A DNA stretch of 64,000 bases from assembly GCA_963718145.1 (NCBI GenBank), contig CAVQYJ010000020.1, forward strand, positions 558,001 through 622,000. Reading direction: 5' to 3'. The stretch comes from UBA7672 sp963718145. Its GTDB lineage: Bacteria > Pseudomonadota > Alphaproteobacteria > Caulobacterales > Hyphomonadaceae. The notes below the pieces were generated by a model that made no database searches, was not told the origin of the DNA, and worked only from the letters and a program-made list of their open reading frames with translations. The position numbers and the translations under genes are program-made. Each line of letters opens with the position of its first letter. The stretch's first letter is position 1. Shown here piece after piece: positions 42,846 to 51,958 of this stretch.

Positions 42846-44798
42846 ATGAAGCGCGCTGCCTTTGCCTGCCTCGCCCTGCTGGGCGGATCGTTGCTTGTCG
42901 CGCCGATGGTCCTGTCGCAGACCGCGCCGGCGCCGGCCGGGCCAGTGCAGCAGATCGAGGGCCAGCGGCCAAGGACGGATTACTCCAAATGGAGCCAGCA
43001 GGCGCTCGAGGTTGAACTCGCTCGCCGCGCCATCGTGGAAAAGAAGGTCCTGATGCCGATGCGCGACGGTGTGCATCTGTCGACGGACATCTACCGCCCC
43101 CGGGTCGCCGCCGGTCCGGTGCCGACCATCTTCGACCGCACACCCTACAACATGCAGACGCTCAGCCTGGGCAGTCTTCGCCAGATCGTGGAGGCGGTCG
43201 ACCGCGGCTACGCCTATGTCATGCAGAACGAGCGGGGACGGTATTTCTCGGAAGGCAAGTTCGAGATCCTCGGCTTCCCGCGCACCGATGGATACGATGC
43301 GCTGACCTGGATTGCGGACCAGTCCTGGTCCAACAAGAAGGTCGGCACGCTCGGTTGTTCGTCTTCCGCCGAATGGCAGCTCCAGCTTGCGGCCACCAAC
43401 CACCCCGCGCACGCCGCGATGATCCCGCAGGCGGCAGGCGCCGGCATCGGGCGGGTGGGGGAATTCCACGAGCAGGGCAACTGGTATCGCGGCGGCGTGC
43501 CGCGCGTGCTGTTCGGCGTGTGGCTCTACAATACCGACAATCCCCTGCGCGCCGAGATTCCTGAAGGGCTCGATCCCAAGATGCGCCAGCGCCTCTCCTC
43601 CTATGGCGACCTCGACCCGAAGAAGCCCGCCGTCGTCTGGTCGCGCCAGGTCTGGCATCTTCCGTTCGCCGAGATGCTGACCTCGCTGGGCGAGCCGGCG
43701 GGAACCAATGAAGAGCTGATCGCCCGCAACCTCCCGGACGATCCGGCATGGTTCAAGGGCGGGCTCTATCACGACAACGAAAAGTGGGGCGTGCCTGCGC
43801 TGTGGTACAACAGCTGGTACGATGTCTCGATCGGCCCCAACCTCGCCCTGTTCAATCACGCGACCCGCGCAGGCGTCGACGCTGAGACGCGCGACAACCA
43901 GTACGCCATCGTCGGCCCCAACAACCATTGCGCCTTTGCCGGCCTCGGGCCGAACTTCAAGTCCGGCGACCGCCAGCTCGGCGATGCGTCTTTCGACACG
44001 TCCGGCCAGCTCTGGGCGTTCTTCGACCGCTTCCTGAAGGACGAGGCCAGCCGCTTCCCGTCCTCGACGCCGAAGGTGCGCTACTTCTCCATGGGCGACA
44101 ATGAATGGCGGACTGCGGAGCAGTGGCCGCCGAAACAGGCGCAGGAAATGAAGCTCTATTTCCACTCCAACGGCCGCGCCAATTCCATGTATGGCGACGG
44201 CAAGCTCTCCTTCAACGCGCCTTCCGGCAACGAGCCTGCCGATACGTTCAGCTACGACCCGCGCAACCCGGTGCAGACCATCGGCGGCGGCGACTGCTGC
44301 AATGGCGGCGTCGTGGTTCCCGGCGCCTATGACCAGAAGCCGGTCGAGGTGCGCCACGACGTGCTGGTCTACACATCCGATCCGCTGAAGCAGACGATCG
44401 CCGTCGCTGGCTTCGTCGACGCCGTCCTGCATGTTTCTTCCGACGCGAAGGATACCGACTTCGCCGTCAAGCTGGTCGATGTCGCGCCGGATGGAACCGC
44501 CTACATCATCGACGACACCATCCTGCGCGCCCGCTTCCGGGAGGGCTATGGGAAAGAGGTGTTCATGGAGACGGGCCGGACCTACAAGCTCGACTTTACC
44601 CCGATGACCACGGCCAACGACTTCCTGCCGGGGCATCGCATCCGGGTCGAGGTCACGTCGTCGAACTTCCCAAAATTCGTGCGCAACCTCAACACGGGCG
44701 GCCGCAACGAGTTTGAGAGCGAAGGCGTGATCGCCACCAACCAGGTGAAGCACACCAAGGCGGCGCCCAGCTACATCGTCCTTCCGGTGATCAAATAG
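42846..44798 (+). CDS. CocE/NonD-family alpha/beta hydrolase (X-Pro peptidase S15-like), secreted
   Basis: A 650-residue secreted hydrolase. A Sec signal (MKRAAFACLALLGGSLLVAPMVLS) leads into the catalytic domain: MPMRDGVHLSTDIYRP, FDRTPYNMQ, ALTWIADQSW and the nucleophile region GTLGCSSSAEWQLQLAA, then an acid/His half (DRFLKDEASRFPSSTPKVRYFSMG) and the jelly-roll C-terminal domain with PLKQTIAVAGFVDAVLHVSSDAKDTDFAVKLVDVAPDG and the terminal GHRIRVEVTSSNFPKF block. Known relatives cut cocaine, glutaryl-7-ACA or X-Pro peptides; the substrate here is unknown. Confidence 0.92.
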   Translation: MKRAAFACLALLGGSLLVAPMVLSQTAPAPAGPVQQIEGQRPRTDYSKWSQQALEVELARRAIVEKKVLMPMRDGVHLSTDIYRPRVAAGPVPTIFDRTPYNMQTLSLGSLRQIVEAVDRGYAYVMQNERGRYFSEGKFEILGFPRTDGYDALTWIADQSWSNKKVGTLGCSSSAEWQLQLAATNHPAHAAMIPQAAGAGIGRVGEFHEQGNWYRGGVPRVLFGVWLYNTDNPLRAEIPEGLDPKMRQRLSSYGDLDPKKPAVVWSRQVWHLPFAEMLTSLGEPAGTNEELIARNLPDDPAWFKGGLYHDNEKWGVPALWYNSWYDVSIGPNLALFNHATRAGVDAETRDNQYAIVGPNNHCAFAGLGPNFKSGDRQLGDASFDTSGQLWAFFDRFLKDEASRFPSSTPKVRYFSMGDNEWRTAEQWPPKQAQEMKLYFHSNGRANSMYGDGKLSFNAPSGNEPADTFSYDPRNPVQTIGGGDCCNGGVVVPGAYDQKPVEVRHDVLVYTSDPLKQTIAVAGFVDAVLHVSSDAKDTDFAVKLVDVAPDGTAYIIDDTILRARFREGYGKEVFMETGRTYKLDFTPMTTANDFLPGHRIRVEVTSSNFPKFVRNLNTGGRNEFESEGVIATNQVKHTKAAPSYIVLPVIK

Positions 44799-45021
44799 CC
44801 GGGTGCGCTCGACCATATTCCCCGCAGGCGCGCCGTTGCCCCTGTTCCCGGGCATTTCCCTGGACTTGCCATCAGGCAAGACAGCAAGGACGGCCTCGGC
44901 AATCGGCGCCCGGACCGCAAGCGGCGCAGGGACACAAAGGCCTGCCGAGACAGGCGCGTATCGACCTCGCCGGATTCCTTGCTAGGGTCGCGCTCGACCA
45001 CACTTGCGGGGCCCTGGATAC

Positions 45022-46290
45022 ATGCTGAAATGGGTGAGCCTGATCACCGTGCTCGCCCTTGCGGCGGGCGTTGGCGCCGGCGCGGCCATTGGCGCGTCGG
45101 GCGATGACGGCCTCAAGGGCCTGGCGTCCGAAGTCGAGTATCTCGGGACGCTGTGGCTCAACGCCCTGAGGATGACGGTCATCCCGCTGGTGTTCTCGCT
45201 TCTGGTAACTGGCATCGCATCGGTTGCGGATGCGGCCTCGACTGGGCGCCTGGCCCTGCGGTCGATCTTGGTCTTTGCGGTGCTGCTGGGAACGGCGACC
45301 GTCTATGCCTGCCTCGCCCTCCCGCTTGCCTACGCACTCTGGCCGGTCGATGCGTCTGCAGCCGCGGCCATCCTCTCGGGCGCGCCTGCGGTCGAGCCGG
45401 TATCGCCCCCGACAGTAGGGCAGTGGCTGTCGCAACTGGCGCCGTCGAACGTGGTCGCGGCGGCGGCTGAGAGCGCGGTGCTGCCCCTGGTCGTGTTCGC
45501 GATCTTCTTCGGCTTTGCGGCGACACGCCTTCCTGCCGTGCAGCGCGAGCCCATGGTCGCGTTCTTCCGCGCGGTCGCCGACACCATGATCGTGATCGTG
45601 CGCTGGGTGCTCTTTGCGGCGCCGGTGGGCGTCTTCGCGCTGGCGCTGGGCGTGGGGCTGATCTCGGGCGTCGCGATCGTCGGCCTGATCCTGCAATATG
45701 TCGCCATCGCCTGTGTAGTTACCTTGGGCGTCGCCATCATGGCCTACCTGTTTGCCTTCCTGTGGGGCGGCGCAAGCCCGGCGCGCTTCATCGCGGCGAC
45801 GGCGCCGGCCCTTGCAGTTGCCTTCTCCTCGCGCTCATCGCTCGCCACGCTGCCTCTCATGGTGGAGCGTATGAGGGATGCGATGGGCGTTCCGGCGCGC
45901 GTCGCCAACGTCACGCTTCCCATGGCGGTCGCGGTCTTCCGCATGACCAGCCCGGTCACCAATCTCGCCGTGGTCTTCTTCGCCGCCAGCGTTCATGGCG
46001 TGGAGCTTGGCCCCATGCAGATCATTGCGGGCGGCTTTGTCGCAATCGCGATTTCCATCGGCTCGGTTGGGCTTCCAGGGGAGATTTCATTCATCGCATC
46101 GGTTGCTCCAATCGCAATCGCGATGGGCGTTCCAATCGACCTTCTCGGCATCCTTGTCGCGGTAGAGGCGGTTCCGGACATCTTCCGCACGCTCGGCAAT
46201 GTCGCGGGCGACATGGCCTCGACCGTGATCGTCTCCAGGGATCCGAAGGTCAGCCCGCCGGAACCGGCGGCCGGCGCACCACCCGGCTAG
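45022..46290 (+). CDS. Dicarboxylate/amino acid:cation symporter (DAACS/SDF family)
   Basis: A 422-residue transporter of the glutamate/C4-dicarboxylate:Na+ or H+ symporter family. TM1-TM6 (LKWVSLITVLALAAG, LRMTVIPLVFSLLVTG, etc.), the HP1 serine-rich tip AFSSRSSLATLPLM, the TM7 segment VANVTLPMAVAVFRMTSP (equivalent of NMDGT) and the HP2 region GLPGEISFIASVAPIAIAMGVP are recognisable. The substrate is uncertain, since the HP1 and TM7 motifs differ from the GltP/DctA consensus. ATG at 45022 preferred; the longer frame starts with TTG. The 3' end overlaps the convergent hydrolase gene by 41 bp. Confidence 0.92.
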   Translation: MLKWVSLITVLALAAGVGAGAAIGASGDDGLKGLASEVEYLGTLWLNALRMTVIPLVFSLLVTGIASVADAASTGRLALRSILVFAVLLGTATVYACLALPLAYALWPVDASAAAAILSGAPAVEPVSPPTVGQWLSQLAPSNVVAAAAESAVLPLVVFAIFFGFAATRLPAVQREPMVAFFRAVADTMIVIVRWVLFAAPVGVFALALGVGLISGVAIVGLILQYVAIACVVTLGVAIMAYLFAFLWGGASPARFIAATAPALAVAFSSRSSLATLPLMVERMRDAMGVPARVANVTLPMAVAVFRMTSPVTNLAVVFFAASVHGVELGPMQIIAGGFVAIAISIGSVGLPGEISFIASVAPIAIAMGVPIDLLGILVAVEAVPDIFRTLGNVAGDMASTVIVSRDPKVSPPEPAAGAPPG

Positions 46291-47302
46291 CGGCAAGGAC
46301 TTCATCGACCGCGCTGCCGACCACGTCCGGCTTGAAGAAAAAGAAGGCGTGGTTGCTTTCCGGCACGATCTGCAGCCGGCCCTTGCTCGACCAGCTTGAG
46401 AGATCCGCCTGCAGCTTGCGCCACACCACTTCGTTGACCGGCGCCCGCATGCCGGCGTCGAGCCCGTCGGCGGACAACAGGTAGGCGTCGTGCGCGTCGA
46501 GATCCTTGCGCGCCTGCGTCTGCTCCGGAAGCTCCCGCGCCAGCACGACCACCGGCCAGTTCATCAGGTCGCGATAGCGCCCGGCGATCTCCATCGTGTG
46601 CCTGCGCTCGCGCGCCTCGCGGGCGTTGGCGGCGGCGGATTTGGGATAGAAGGCGTTGACCTCGTCGGCCAGCGACGGATCGGTCGGGTAGGGCGAAAGG
46701 CGCATCAGGCCGGTCCAGCGCAACGCCAGTCCGAGTTCCTGCGCCGGCGTCACATAGTCGCCGGCCGGAAGTCCCGCTTCGGCGAACTTCATCTCCTGGT
46801 CAGGATGGGAGCTGTCGGCGAACACCAGCCCCGCGACCTCCTCCTTGTACATGCCGGCGAAGATCATGTTGTAGAGCCCGCCGCGCGAATGGCCGACCAG
46901 CACGTAGGGCGGCTTTTCGCCGGCCGCCTCAAGCGCGGCGTGAAGGTCGCGCGCGACGTCCTCGGGCTCGAACCGGCCGCGCGCCGGATCGCTCCAGAGG
47001 ATGCCGGCGCGGCTGTAGGCGCAGGCGCGCGCCTGCTTCGCGACCCGCTCCTGGGCCGGACGCCAGCCCAGCGCGCCCAGCATGTCGCCGCCGGCCTGGA
47101 ACACCACAGTCGGGCCGCCTGTCCCCCGGCAGTCGATCTGGATGCGCCGGCCACTGCCGACATCCACCAGCTTGCCGGGCGCCGGATAGGTCTTCACGGC
47201 CTGCGCTTCGTAGAAGCTTTCGCAGGCCGCCAGCAGCAGGGCGCAGGGCAGGGCCAGCAGCCCCGCCCGCCATCGCTTCCTTCGCTGCAGACTCATCCGC
47301 AT
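46250..47302 (-). CDS. Alpha/beta hydrolase lipoprotein
   Basis: About 350 residues. Lipoprotein signal with lipobox LLAAC; then an alpha/beta hydrolase fold: TVVFQAGGDMLGALGW, nucleophile elbow LVGHSRGGLYNMIFAG, acidic region NGAP-like VVVLARELPEQT and the catalytic His in VPESNHAFFFF. The substrate is unknown. The start could be 47302 or 47296, both before the signal core. Convergent with the symporter. Confidence 0.88.
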   Translation of the reverse strand: MRMSLQRRKRWRAGLLALPCALLLAACESFYEAQAVKTYPAPGKLVDVGSGRRIQIDCRGTGGPTVVFQAGGDMLGALGWRPAQERVAKQARACAYSRAGILWSDPARGRFEPEDVARDLHAALEAAGEKPPYVLVGHSRGGLYNMIFAGMYKEEVAGLVFADSSHPDQEMKFAEAGLPAGDYVTPAQELGLALRWTGLMRLSPYPTDPSLADEVNAFYPKSAAANAREARERRHTMEIAGRYRDLMNWPVVVLARELPEQTQARKDLDAHDAYLLSADGLDAGMRAPVNEVVWRKLQADLSSWSSKGRLQIVPESNHAFFFFKPDVVGSAVDEVLAASRVVRRPPVPAG

Positions 47303-47497
47303 GAGACCGGTTTTAGGCGCCCGCCGCGCCAAGCGCCACATCACATTCCGGTAAGAGGCTCAGCTTGGCCGGTAAGAGGCCGACGCTTTGCCGGTAAAGG
47401 GGACGAGCCCGGCGCCGGGATACCCGCAAAAGACCGCCCGGCGAGCAGACTCGCCGGGCGTTCCCGTAATCCCAGCAATCCCAGGTGCGGCAGGGCC

Positions 47498-47842
47498 CTA
47501 TTTGATGGTGATCATCATCGCGCCGAAGTCGGACTGGATCTCGAACTTGTCGCCCGATTTCTTGCCGCCCGGATAGACGCTGCAGAGCTCCTGGCCGATG
47601 GCGTCCGGATTGATGCAGAGCTTGTCGCCGTCGGCGCGCCATTTGCCGCCCGAACCCTGGTCATCCTTGTAGGTGCCGTCCGCGCTATAGGTCAGCGTGT
47701 AAACCGTGCCCATCACGTCGAGCGCATCGCCCTTGGCGATGATCGCCTGGATCGTGTCATTGGGCGCGGCCGGCGTCTGCGCGAGAGACGGCGCCGCCGC
47801 GAGCATCAGGCTGGCCGCAATGGCAAGCTTCAGGGTTCTCAT
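47498..47842 (-). CDS. Small secreted protein, tandem paralogue 3 of 3
   Basis: A 114-residue protein with a signal peptide (MRTLKLAIAASLMLAAAPSLA). The mature part repeats the pattern of the two upstream paralogues: DTIQAIIAKGDALDVMGTVYTLTYSADGTY, K(W/Y)xxDGxKLC, a second Cys, YPGGKKSGDKFEIQSD and a short beta end. The two conserved Cys may form a disulfide. Function unknown, presumably periplasmic. Confidence 0.85.
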   Translation of the reverse strand: MRTLKLAIAASLMLAAAPSLAQTPAAPNDTIQAIIAKGDALDVMGTVYTLTYSADGTYKDDQGSGGKWRADGDKLCINPDAIGQELCSVYPGGKKSGDKFEIQSDFGAMMITIK

Positions 47843-48013
47843 AGGCGTATCCTCCCAAGAATTTCTGCAGCGCTGATTGAAGCGCCACTGTGCCGGGGAC
47901 GCAAGGGCGCCGGGGCTGGATGATAGGCGAGGCTGGAGCGCGCCAAATGGGGCGCGCCCGCGTGAAGGAGCGCCGCACGCCTGTCTGAGGCGGCGGCGCT
48001 CGACTTCATCGCC

Positions 48014-48361
48014 CTAGCGGATCGTCACTTTCAGCGGGCCCATGTCCGAAGGAATCTCGAACGTGTCGCCCGACTTCTTGCCGTCCGGATAGGCCGTGCA
48101 CTGGTTGTCCATCATGCCCGGAACGGTCAGGCACAGCTTGCTGCCGTCGGTCTTGTAGGTGCCGGCGAACTGGCCGTCGAAGCCCGAGAACGTGCCGTCG
48201 GCTTTGTATTCGATCGATCCGACCATACCGCCGACATCGATCGTCATGCCTTTTTCGATCACGGTCTTGATCGTGTCGGAGGGCGGCGCGGCCGTCTGGG
48301 CCAGGGCCGGCGCCGCGATGAGCGCGAGGCTGAGGCCAAGAACAAGCGTCGTTGCTTTCAT
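48014..48361 (-). CDS. Small secreted protein, tandem paralogue 2 of 3
   Basis: A 115-residue protein with a Sec signal (MKATTLVLGLSLALIAAPALA). Same layout as its neighbours: DTIKTVIEKGMTIDVGGMVGSIEYKADGTFSGF, KTDGSKLCLTVPGMMDNQC, YPDGKKSGDTFEIPSD. Lipocalin-like beta pattern is possible. Function unknown. Confidence 0.85.
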   Translation of the reverse strand: MKATTLVLGLSLALIAAPALAQTAAPPSDTIKTVIEKGMTIDVGGMVGSIEYKADGTFSGFDGQFAGTYKTDGSKLCLTVPGMMDNQCTAYPDGKKSGDTFEIPSDMGPLKVTIR

Positions 48362-48414
48362 AGAGGAATTTCCTTCGTTGTGAGGTGCGTGTTTCCGGGA
48401 ACGGCCGGTGCAGG

Positions 48415-48762
48415 CTACTGGATCTTCGCCTGCGTCTCGCCGAGCTGGCCGAGCGTCATGTTGAACGAGTCGCCCGACTTCTTGCCGTCCGGCACCTCAA
48501 GGCACGACTCTTCCGGCATGGCGTCTGAGGTCAGGCAGACCTTGTTGCCGTCAACACGGTACCTGCCCGGGAAAGATCCCTGCATCGCGGCGAACGAGCC
48601 GTCCTTGTTGAACACCATGTCCACCGGCATGCCCATGATGTCGATGATCAGGCCCTTCTCGAGCACGACCTTGACCGCATCGGACGCCGGCGCGCCGGCC
48701 GTCTGCGCCAGCGCGGGGCCGGCAAGAAGGGCCGCAGCAAGGGCAGCCGCAAGAATGCGCAT
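48415..48762 (-). CDS. Small secreted protein, tandem paralogue 1 of 3
   Basis: A 115-residue protein, first of three on the minus strand. The start at 48762 follows GGGAGGAATT and begins a signal peptide (MRILAAALAAALLAGPALA); the upstream 36 residues of the longer frame are rejected. Core: DAVKVVLEKGLIIDIMGMPVDMVFNKDGSFAAM, RVDGNKVCLTSDAMPEESC, VPDGKKSGDSFNM. Function unknown. Confidence 0.85.
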   Translation of the reverse strand: MRILAAALAAALLAGPALAQTAGAPASDAVKVVLEKGLIIDIMGMPVDMVFNKDGSFAAMQGSFPGRYRVDGNKVCLTSDAMPEESCLEVPDGKKSGDSFNMTLGQLGETQAKIQ

Positions 48763-48906
48763 GTAATTCCTCCCAGTTGTTCCGATCTGACAAGTGAGGG
48801 CGATCTGGAAACCCGGCAGTTTACGTATCAGAGAATTAGGCGATGAAATAGAGGGCGTCTGCATCGCCACTGCACGGCGCAGCGTCGCAGTGCTAACGGA
48901 CTTGCA

Positions 48907-49611
48907 ATGATGACCTTCCGCGCATCTGTCCTGACGCTCTTCCCCGAGGCCTTTCCAGGCCTCCTGGGCGTCTCAATCGTCGGCGCCGCCCTGCGGCAGG
49001 ACCTGTGGCGCCTTGAAACGATCGACATCCGGACTTTTGGCGTCGGCAAGCACCGCAGTGTCGACGACACCCCCTCTGGCGGCGGGCCTGGCATGGTCAT
49101 GCGCGCGGACGTTGTGGCGGCGGCCCTCGACTCGCTTGAACAGGGCGGCCGGCCACGCATCTACCTGTCGCCCCGGGGGAAACCCCTGACGCAGGCCCGG
49201 GTGCGCGATCTGGCGGCGGGTGCGGGGGTGATCCTGGTGTGCGGCCGGTTCGAGGGTCTGGACGAGAGGGTGATCGAGGCGCGTGCGCTGGAGGAGGTGT
49301 CGCTGGGCGACTTCGTGCTGGCGGGGGGCGAGGTTGCGGCGCAGGCGCTGATCGAAGCGTGCGTCCGCCTCCTCCCCGGCGTCGCCGGCAATGCCGACAG
49401 CCTCACCGAGGAGAGCTTCGAGACCGGGCTGCTGGAGCATCCGCATTATACCCGGCCGCAGACATGGGAGGGGCGGGAGATCCCGGAGGTCCTGACGTCG
49501 GGCGATCACGCCCGGGTCGCGGCCTGGCGGCGAAATCAGGCCGAGGAGTTGACTAAAGCCAGAAGACCCGATTTATACGCCGCTTCCCGGGGCTCCGGTA
49601 AGAAACCGTAG
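48907..49611 (+). CDS. trmD: tRNA (guanine(37)-N1)-methyltransferase
   Basis: A 234-residue TrmD that methylates G37 beside the anticodon with SAM, preventing frameshifts. SPOUT knot features: LTLFPEAFPG at the start, SVDDTPSGGGPGMVM, YLSPRGKPLTQARVRDLA, VCGRFEGLDERVIE, SLGDFVLAGGEVAAQALIEAC and the C-terminal HPHYTRPQTWEGREIPEVLTSGDH. rplS follows 68 bases on, the usual order; rpsP and rimM, which often precede trmD, are not adjacent here. Confidence 0.97.
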   Translation: MMTFRASVLTLFPEAFPGLLGVSIVGAALRQDLWRLETIDIRTFGVGKHRSVDDTPSGGGPGMVMRADVVAAALDSLEQGGRPRIYLSPRGKPLTQARVRDLAAGAGVILVCGRFEGLDERVIEARALEEVSLGDFVLAGGEVAAQALIEACVRLLPGVAGNADSLTEESFETGLLEHPHYTRPQTWEGREIPEVLTSGDHARVAAWRRNQAEELTKARRPDLYAASRGSGKKP

Positions 49612-49679
49612 GCTGCCGGAACCCCTGTTTCTGCGTGGAAATTGCCGCGCACCTCGATCTGATCCCCAAGGGCACACCC

Positions 49680-50075
49680 ATGGTCGCCAAGCTCATCCAG
49701 ACCCTCGAGCGCGAGGAAGTCGCCCGCGTCACCGGCGAAAAGGGCCGCCCTGACTTCGCCCCCGGCGACACGCTGCGGGTCAACGTGAAAATTTCCGAAG
49801 GCGACCGCGAGCGGATCCAGGCCTTCGAAGGCCTCTGCATCGCCAAGTCGGGCACGGGCGTGAACGAGAACTTCACCGTGCGGAAATTGTCGTTCGGCGA
49901 AGGCGTCGAGCGCGTCTTCCCGCTCCACTCGCCCGCGGTCGACTCGATCGAAGTGCGCCGCAAGGGCAAGGTGCGCCGCGCCAAGCTCTATTACCTGCGC
50001 GGCCTCACCGGCAAACGCGCTCGCATCGCCGAGAAGACCGGCCAGCAGGGCGGCGGCGACGACAGCGCGAGCTGA
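49680..50075 (+). CDS. rplS: 50S ribosomal protein L19
   Basis: A 131-residue L19. Conserved parts: FAPGDTLRVNVKISEGDRERIQAFEGLCIAKSG, ENFTVRKLSFGEGVERVFPLHSPAVDSIEV and GKVRRAKLYYLRGLTGKRARI. The C-terminus has a short Gln/Gly/Asp tail (TGQQGGGDDSAS). The start at 49680 (MVAKLIQTLEREEV) fits the family; a GTG 45 bases upstream is in frame. Confidence 0.97.
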   Translation: MVAKLIQTLEREEVARVTGEKGRPDFAPGDTLRVNVKISEGDRERIQAFEGLCIAKSGTGVNENFTVRKLSFGEGVERVFPLHSPAVDSIEVRRKGKVRRAKLYYLRGLTGKRARIAEKTGQQGGGDDSAS

Positions 50076-50210
50076 GGGGTTCGCCTCGTACTTTTTGTAA
50101 TCGTGCTTTCGCGAAAAAGTCCGGCCCCGTTTCGCGAAAAGCGATTCCGCCGGCCTTGTTCCCGTACACATTTGATGGTCTGACCGCCCTCCGCATGCGT
50201 CTCCCCGCGC

Positions 50211-50921
50211 ATGACGACAACAACGGACGGACAGATGAGAACCGCATCAGCGGCCAGTACTGCCGTGGCCCGAGCCGCAGCCATGAAATCCCCAGCCACG
50301 CACGCCCCAATTCCTCCTGACACGCGCCAGCGCATTCTCGATGTCGCGCAGGCCAGCGTGCTGGAGAAGGGATTCTCCGCAACCTCGATCGAGGAGATCA
50401 TCGCCGCGGTCGGCATCACCAAGAGCGGCTTTTTCTACCACTTCGCCGACAAGGGCGAACTCGCCCGGGCCATGCTGGAGCGCTACATCGCACGGGAGAA
50501 AATCCTGTTCGACGATCTCTTCGCTCGAGCCGACGAGCTGAGCGATGATCCGCTGCATGCCTTCCTCATCGCCCTGAAGCTGTTCTCGGAGATGTTCGAG
50601 AACCTGCCGCAATCGCATCCGGGATGCCTCACCGCGGCCTACTGCTATCAGGGCCGCCTGTTCGACCGCGGAGTGCGCGCTCTCAACGCCGAGGGCGTGC
50701 GCGCCTGGCGGGCGCGATTCCTGGCGCGGCTGGAGACGATCGCCCAGACCTATCCGCCGCGCATGGCCGTGGAACTGAGCGATGTCGCCGACATGCTGTC
50801 TGCGCTGGCCGATGGCGGCATCATCCTGTCGAAGGCGCTGGACGAGCCCCAGGCGCTGCCTCGGCAGATCATGCTCTACCGCGACTTCGTACGCATGCTG
50901 TTCCTCGGCGCGCCGGCCTGA
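50211..50921 (+). CDS. TetR-family transcriptional regulator
   Basis: A regulator of up to 236 residues. The TetR helix-turn-helix is complete: RQRILDVAQASVLEKGFSATSIEEIIAAVGITKSGFFYHFADKGELARAML. The C-terminal ligand half is HPGCLTAAYCYQGRLFDRG..., a form close to the AcrR/TetR_C families. Several Met codons (50211, 50235, 50283) may start it, and an Ala/Thr-rich N-terminal tail precedes the HTH. The target is unknown; no divergent partner is adjacent. A hairpin follows the stop. Confidence 0.9.
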   Translation: MTTTTDGQMRTASAASTAVARAAAMKSPATHAPIPPDTRQRILDVAQASVLEKGFSATSIEEIIAAVGITKSGFFYHFADKGELARAMLERYIAREKILFDDLFARADELSDDPLHAFLIALKLFSEMFENLPQSHPGCLTAAYCYQGRLFDRGVRALNAEGVRAWRARFLARLETIAQTYPPRMAVELSDVADMLSALADGGIILSKALDEPQALPRQIMLYRDFVRMLFLGAPA

Positions 50922-50933
50922 CCGAAAGCAATA

Positions 50934-50957
50934 CGGCCCGCCTCGAAAGGCGGGCCG
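50934..50957 (+). terminator. Terminator-like hairpin after the TetR gene
   Basis: CGGCCCGCCT-CGAA-AGGCGGGCCG is a 10-bp perfect stem 12 bases past the stop codon, followed by CTTGGCATT; the T-run is weak. It may serve both the TetR gene and the convergent TonB-like gene. Confidence 0.7.
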
Positions 50958-51010
50958 CTTGGCATTCGAGGCACGTTCGCAAAGTCCAACTCTACGCTAC
51001 TCCAATTGTT

Positions 51011-51640
51011 CTAGCGGACGTCCTTGAGGTCCCACTGGTAGACCACGGGGTGTCCGCACATCGCAGTGGGCGATCCGCCGGCGATGGCAGGCGAGAACTT
51101 CGCACTGCGCAGCCATTTGGCGGCCGCCTCGTCGAGTCGCGCGAAGCCGCTGGATCCGGTGACCTGCACCGACTGAACGCGGCCCTGGGCGCTGACGCAC
51201 ACGTCGAGGCGTGTCGTGCCCTGTTCCTGCGCGCGGATTGAGGCCGAGGGATAGTCCGGCTTGTCGCGCGTCATCAGGCGCGGACGGCTGTCCGGCGTGG
51301 CCGGCGCGGTGATCGGCGAAGGCGCGGCGACCACCGGTTCGGCGGGGGCCGGCGGCGCGATGATCACCGGATCGACCGGGATGACCGGCAGTTCGGGCGG
51401 AGCGACCAGGTCGGGCGCCGGCACATCGATCTTGATCTCTTTCGGCTTCTCGACCGGCTTGATCTCGATCGGCTTCTCAGGGGTGAGAATGAAGACTTCC
51501 ATCTTCTTCTCGATCATCGGCACGAAGTGCTGCACGAGACCGGTCGAGAATCCGTAATAGGCGCCGAACGTCAGCACGGCGGCCGAGACCAGGCCGATCG
51601 TGCGGGCGCGGCCGCCAGGTTGTTTCACCGCTCCATACAT
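51011..51640 (-). CDS. TonB-family energy transducer
   Basis: A 209-residue protein with one N-terminal membrane helix (about residues 14-35), a Pro/Glu/Val-rich periplasmic spacer with EKP/EIKPVEKPKEIK repeats (about 50-120), and the TonB C-terminal domain (about 125-205: PDYPSASIRAQEQGTTRLDVCVSAQGRVQSVQVTGSSGFARLDEAAAKWLR). Such proteins couple the ExbBD proton channel to outer-membrane receptors. No exbBD or receptor is beside it. Two cysteines in the C-terminal domain might form a disulfide. Confidence 0.9.
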   Translation of the reverse strand: MYGAVKQPGGRARTIGLVSAAVLTFGAYYGFSTGLVQHFVPMIEKKMEVFILTPEKPIEIKPVEKPKEIKIDVPAPDLVAPPELPVIPVDPVIIAPPAPAEPVVAAPSPITAPATPDSRPRLMTRDKPDYPSASIRAQEQGTTRLDVCVSAQGRVQSVQVTGSSGFARLDEAAAKWLRSAKFSPAIAGGSPTAMCGHPVVYQWDLKDVR

Positions 51641-51958
51641 TGCCGCCTCCTCGCGTCATGCCCGGTCAGCGATCATCGCGGCCTGGGTCTGAGTTCTCAG
51701 TAATATGGGAACGCATGCCGGCGCTCCCCAAGTCCTCTTCAGGTCGAGAACGCAGTCCAATCGGGAGTGGTTCCGAAACGACCGCTTCTGGATTGCGGCG
51801 AAGGCGTGATGAAACATGGCAGGACATGACCGTGACCTGCGCGTTGCCTTCGCTTCATCTTGAGAGATCATGAAGCGCGCGCATTGCGGGGCGCTGGGTC
51901 GTCACAACGTCTGAGCCGGCGATTGGCTGCGCGAGTCACTGCAATCGGTCAGACGATT
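51641..51958. other. Non-coding gap, nothing recognised
   Basis: This 318-base stretch between the TonB-family gene and the acetyltransferase has no coding frame with family-like sequence, no clear hairpin and no repeat. It should contain the TonB-family promoter. Confidence 0.5.
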
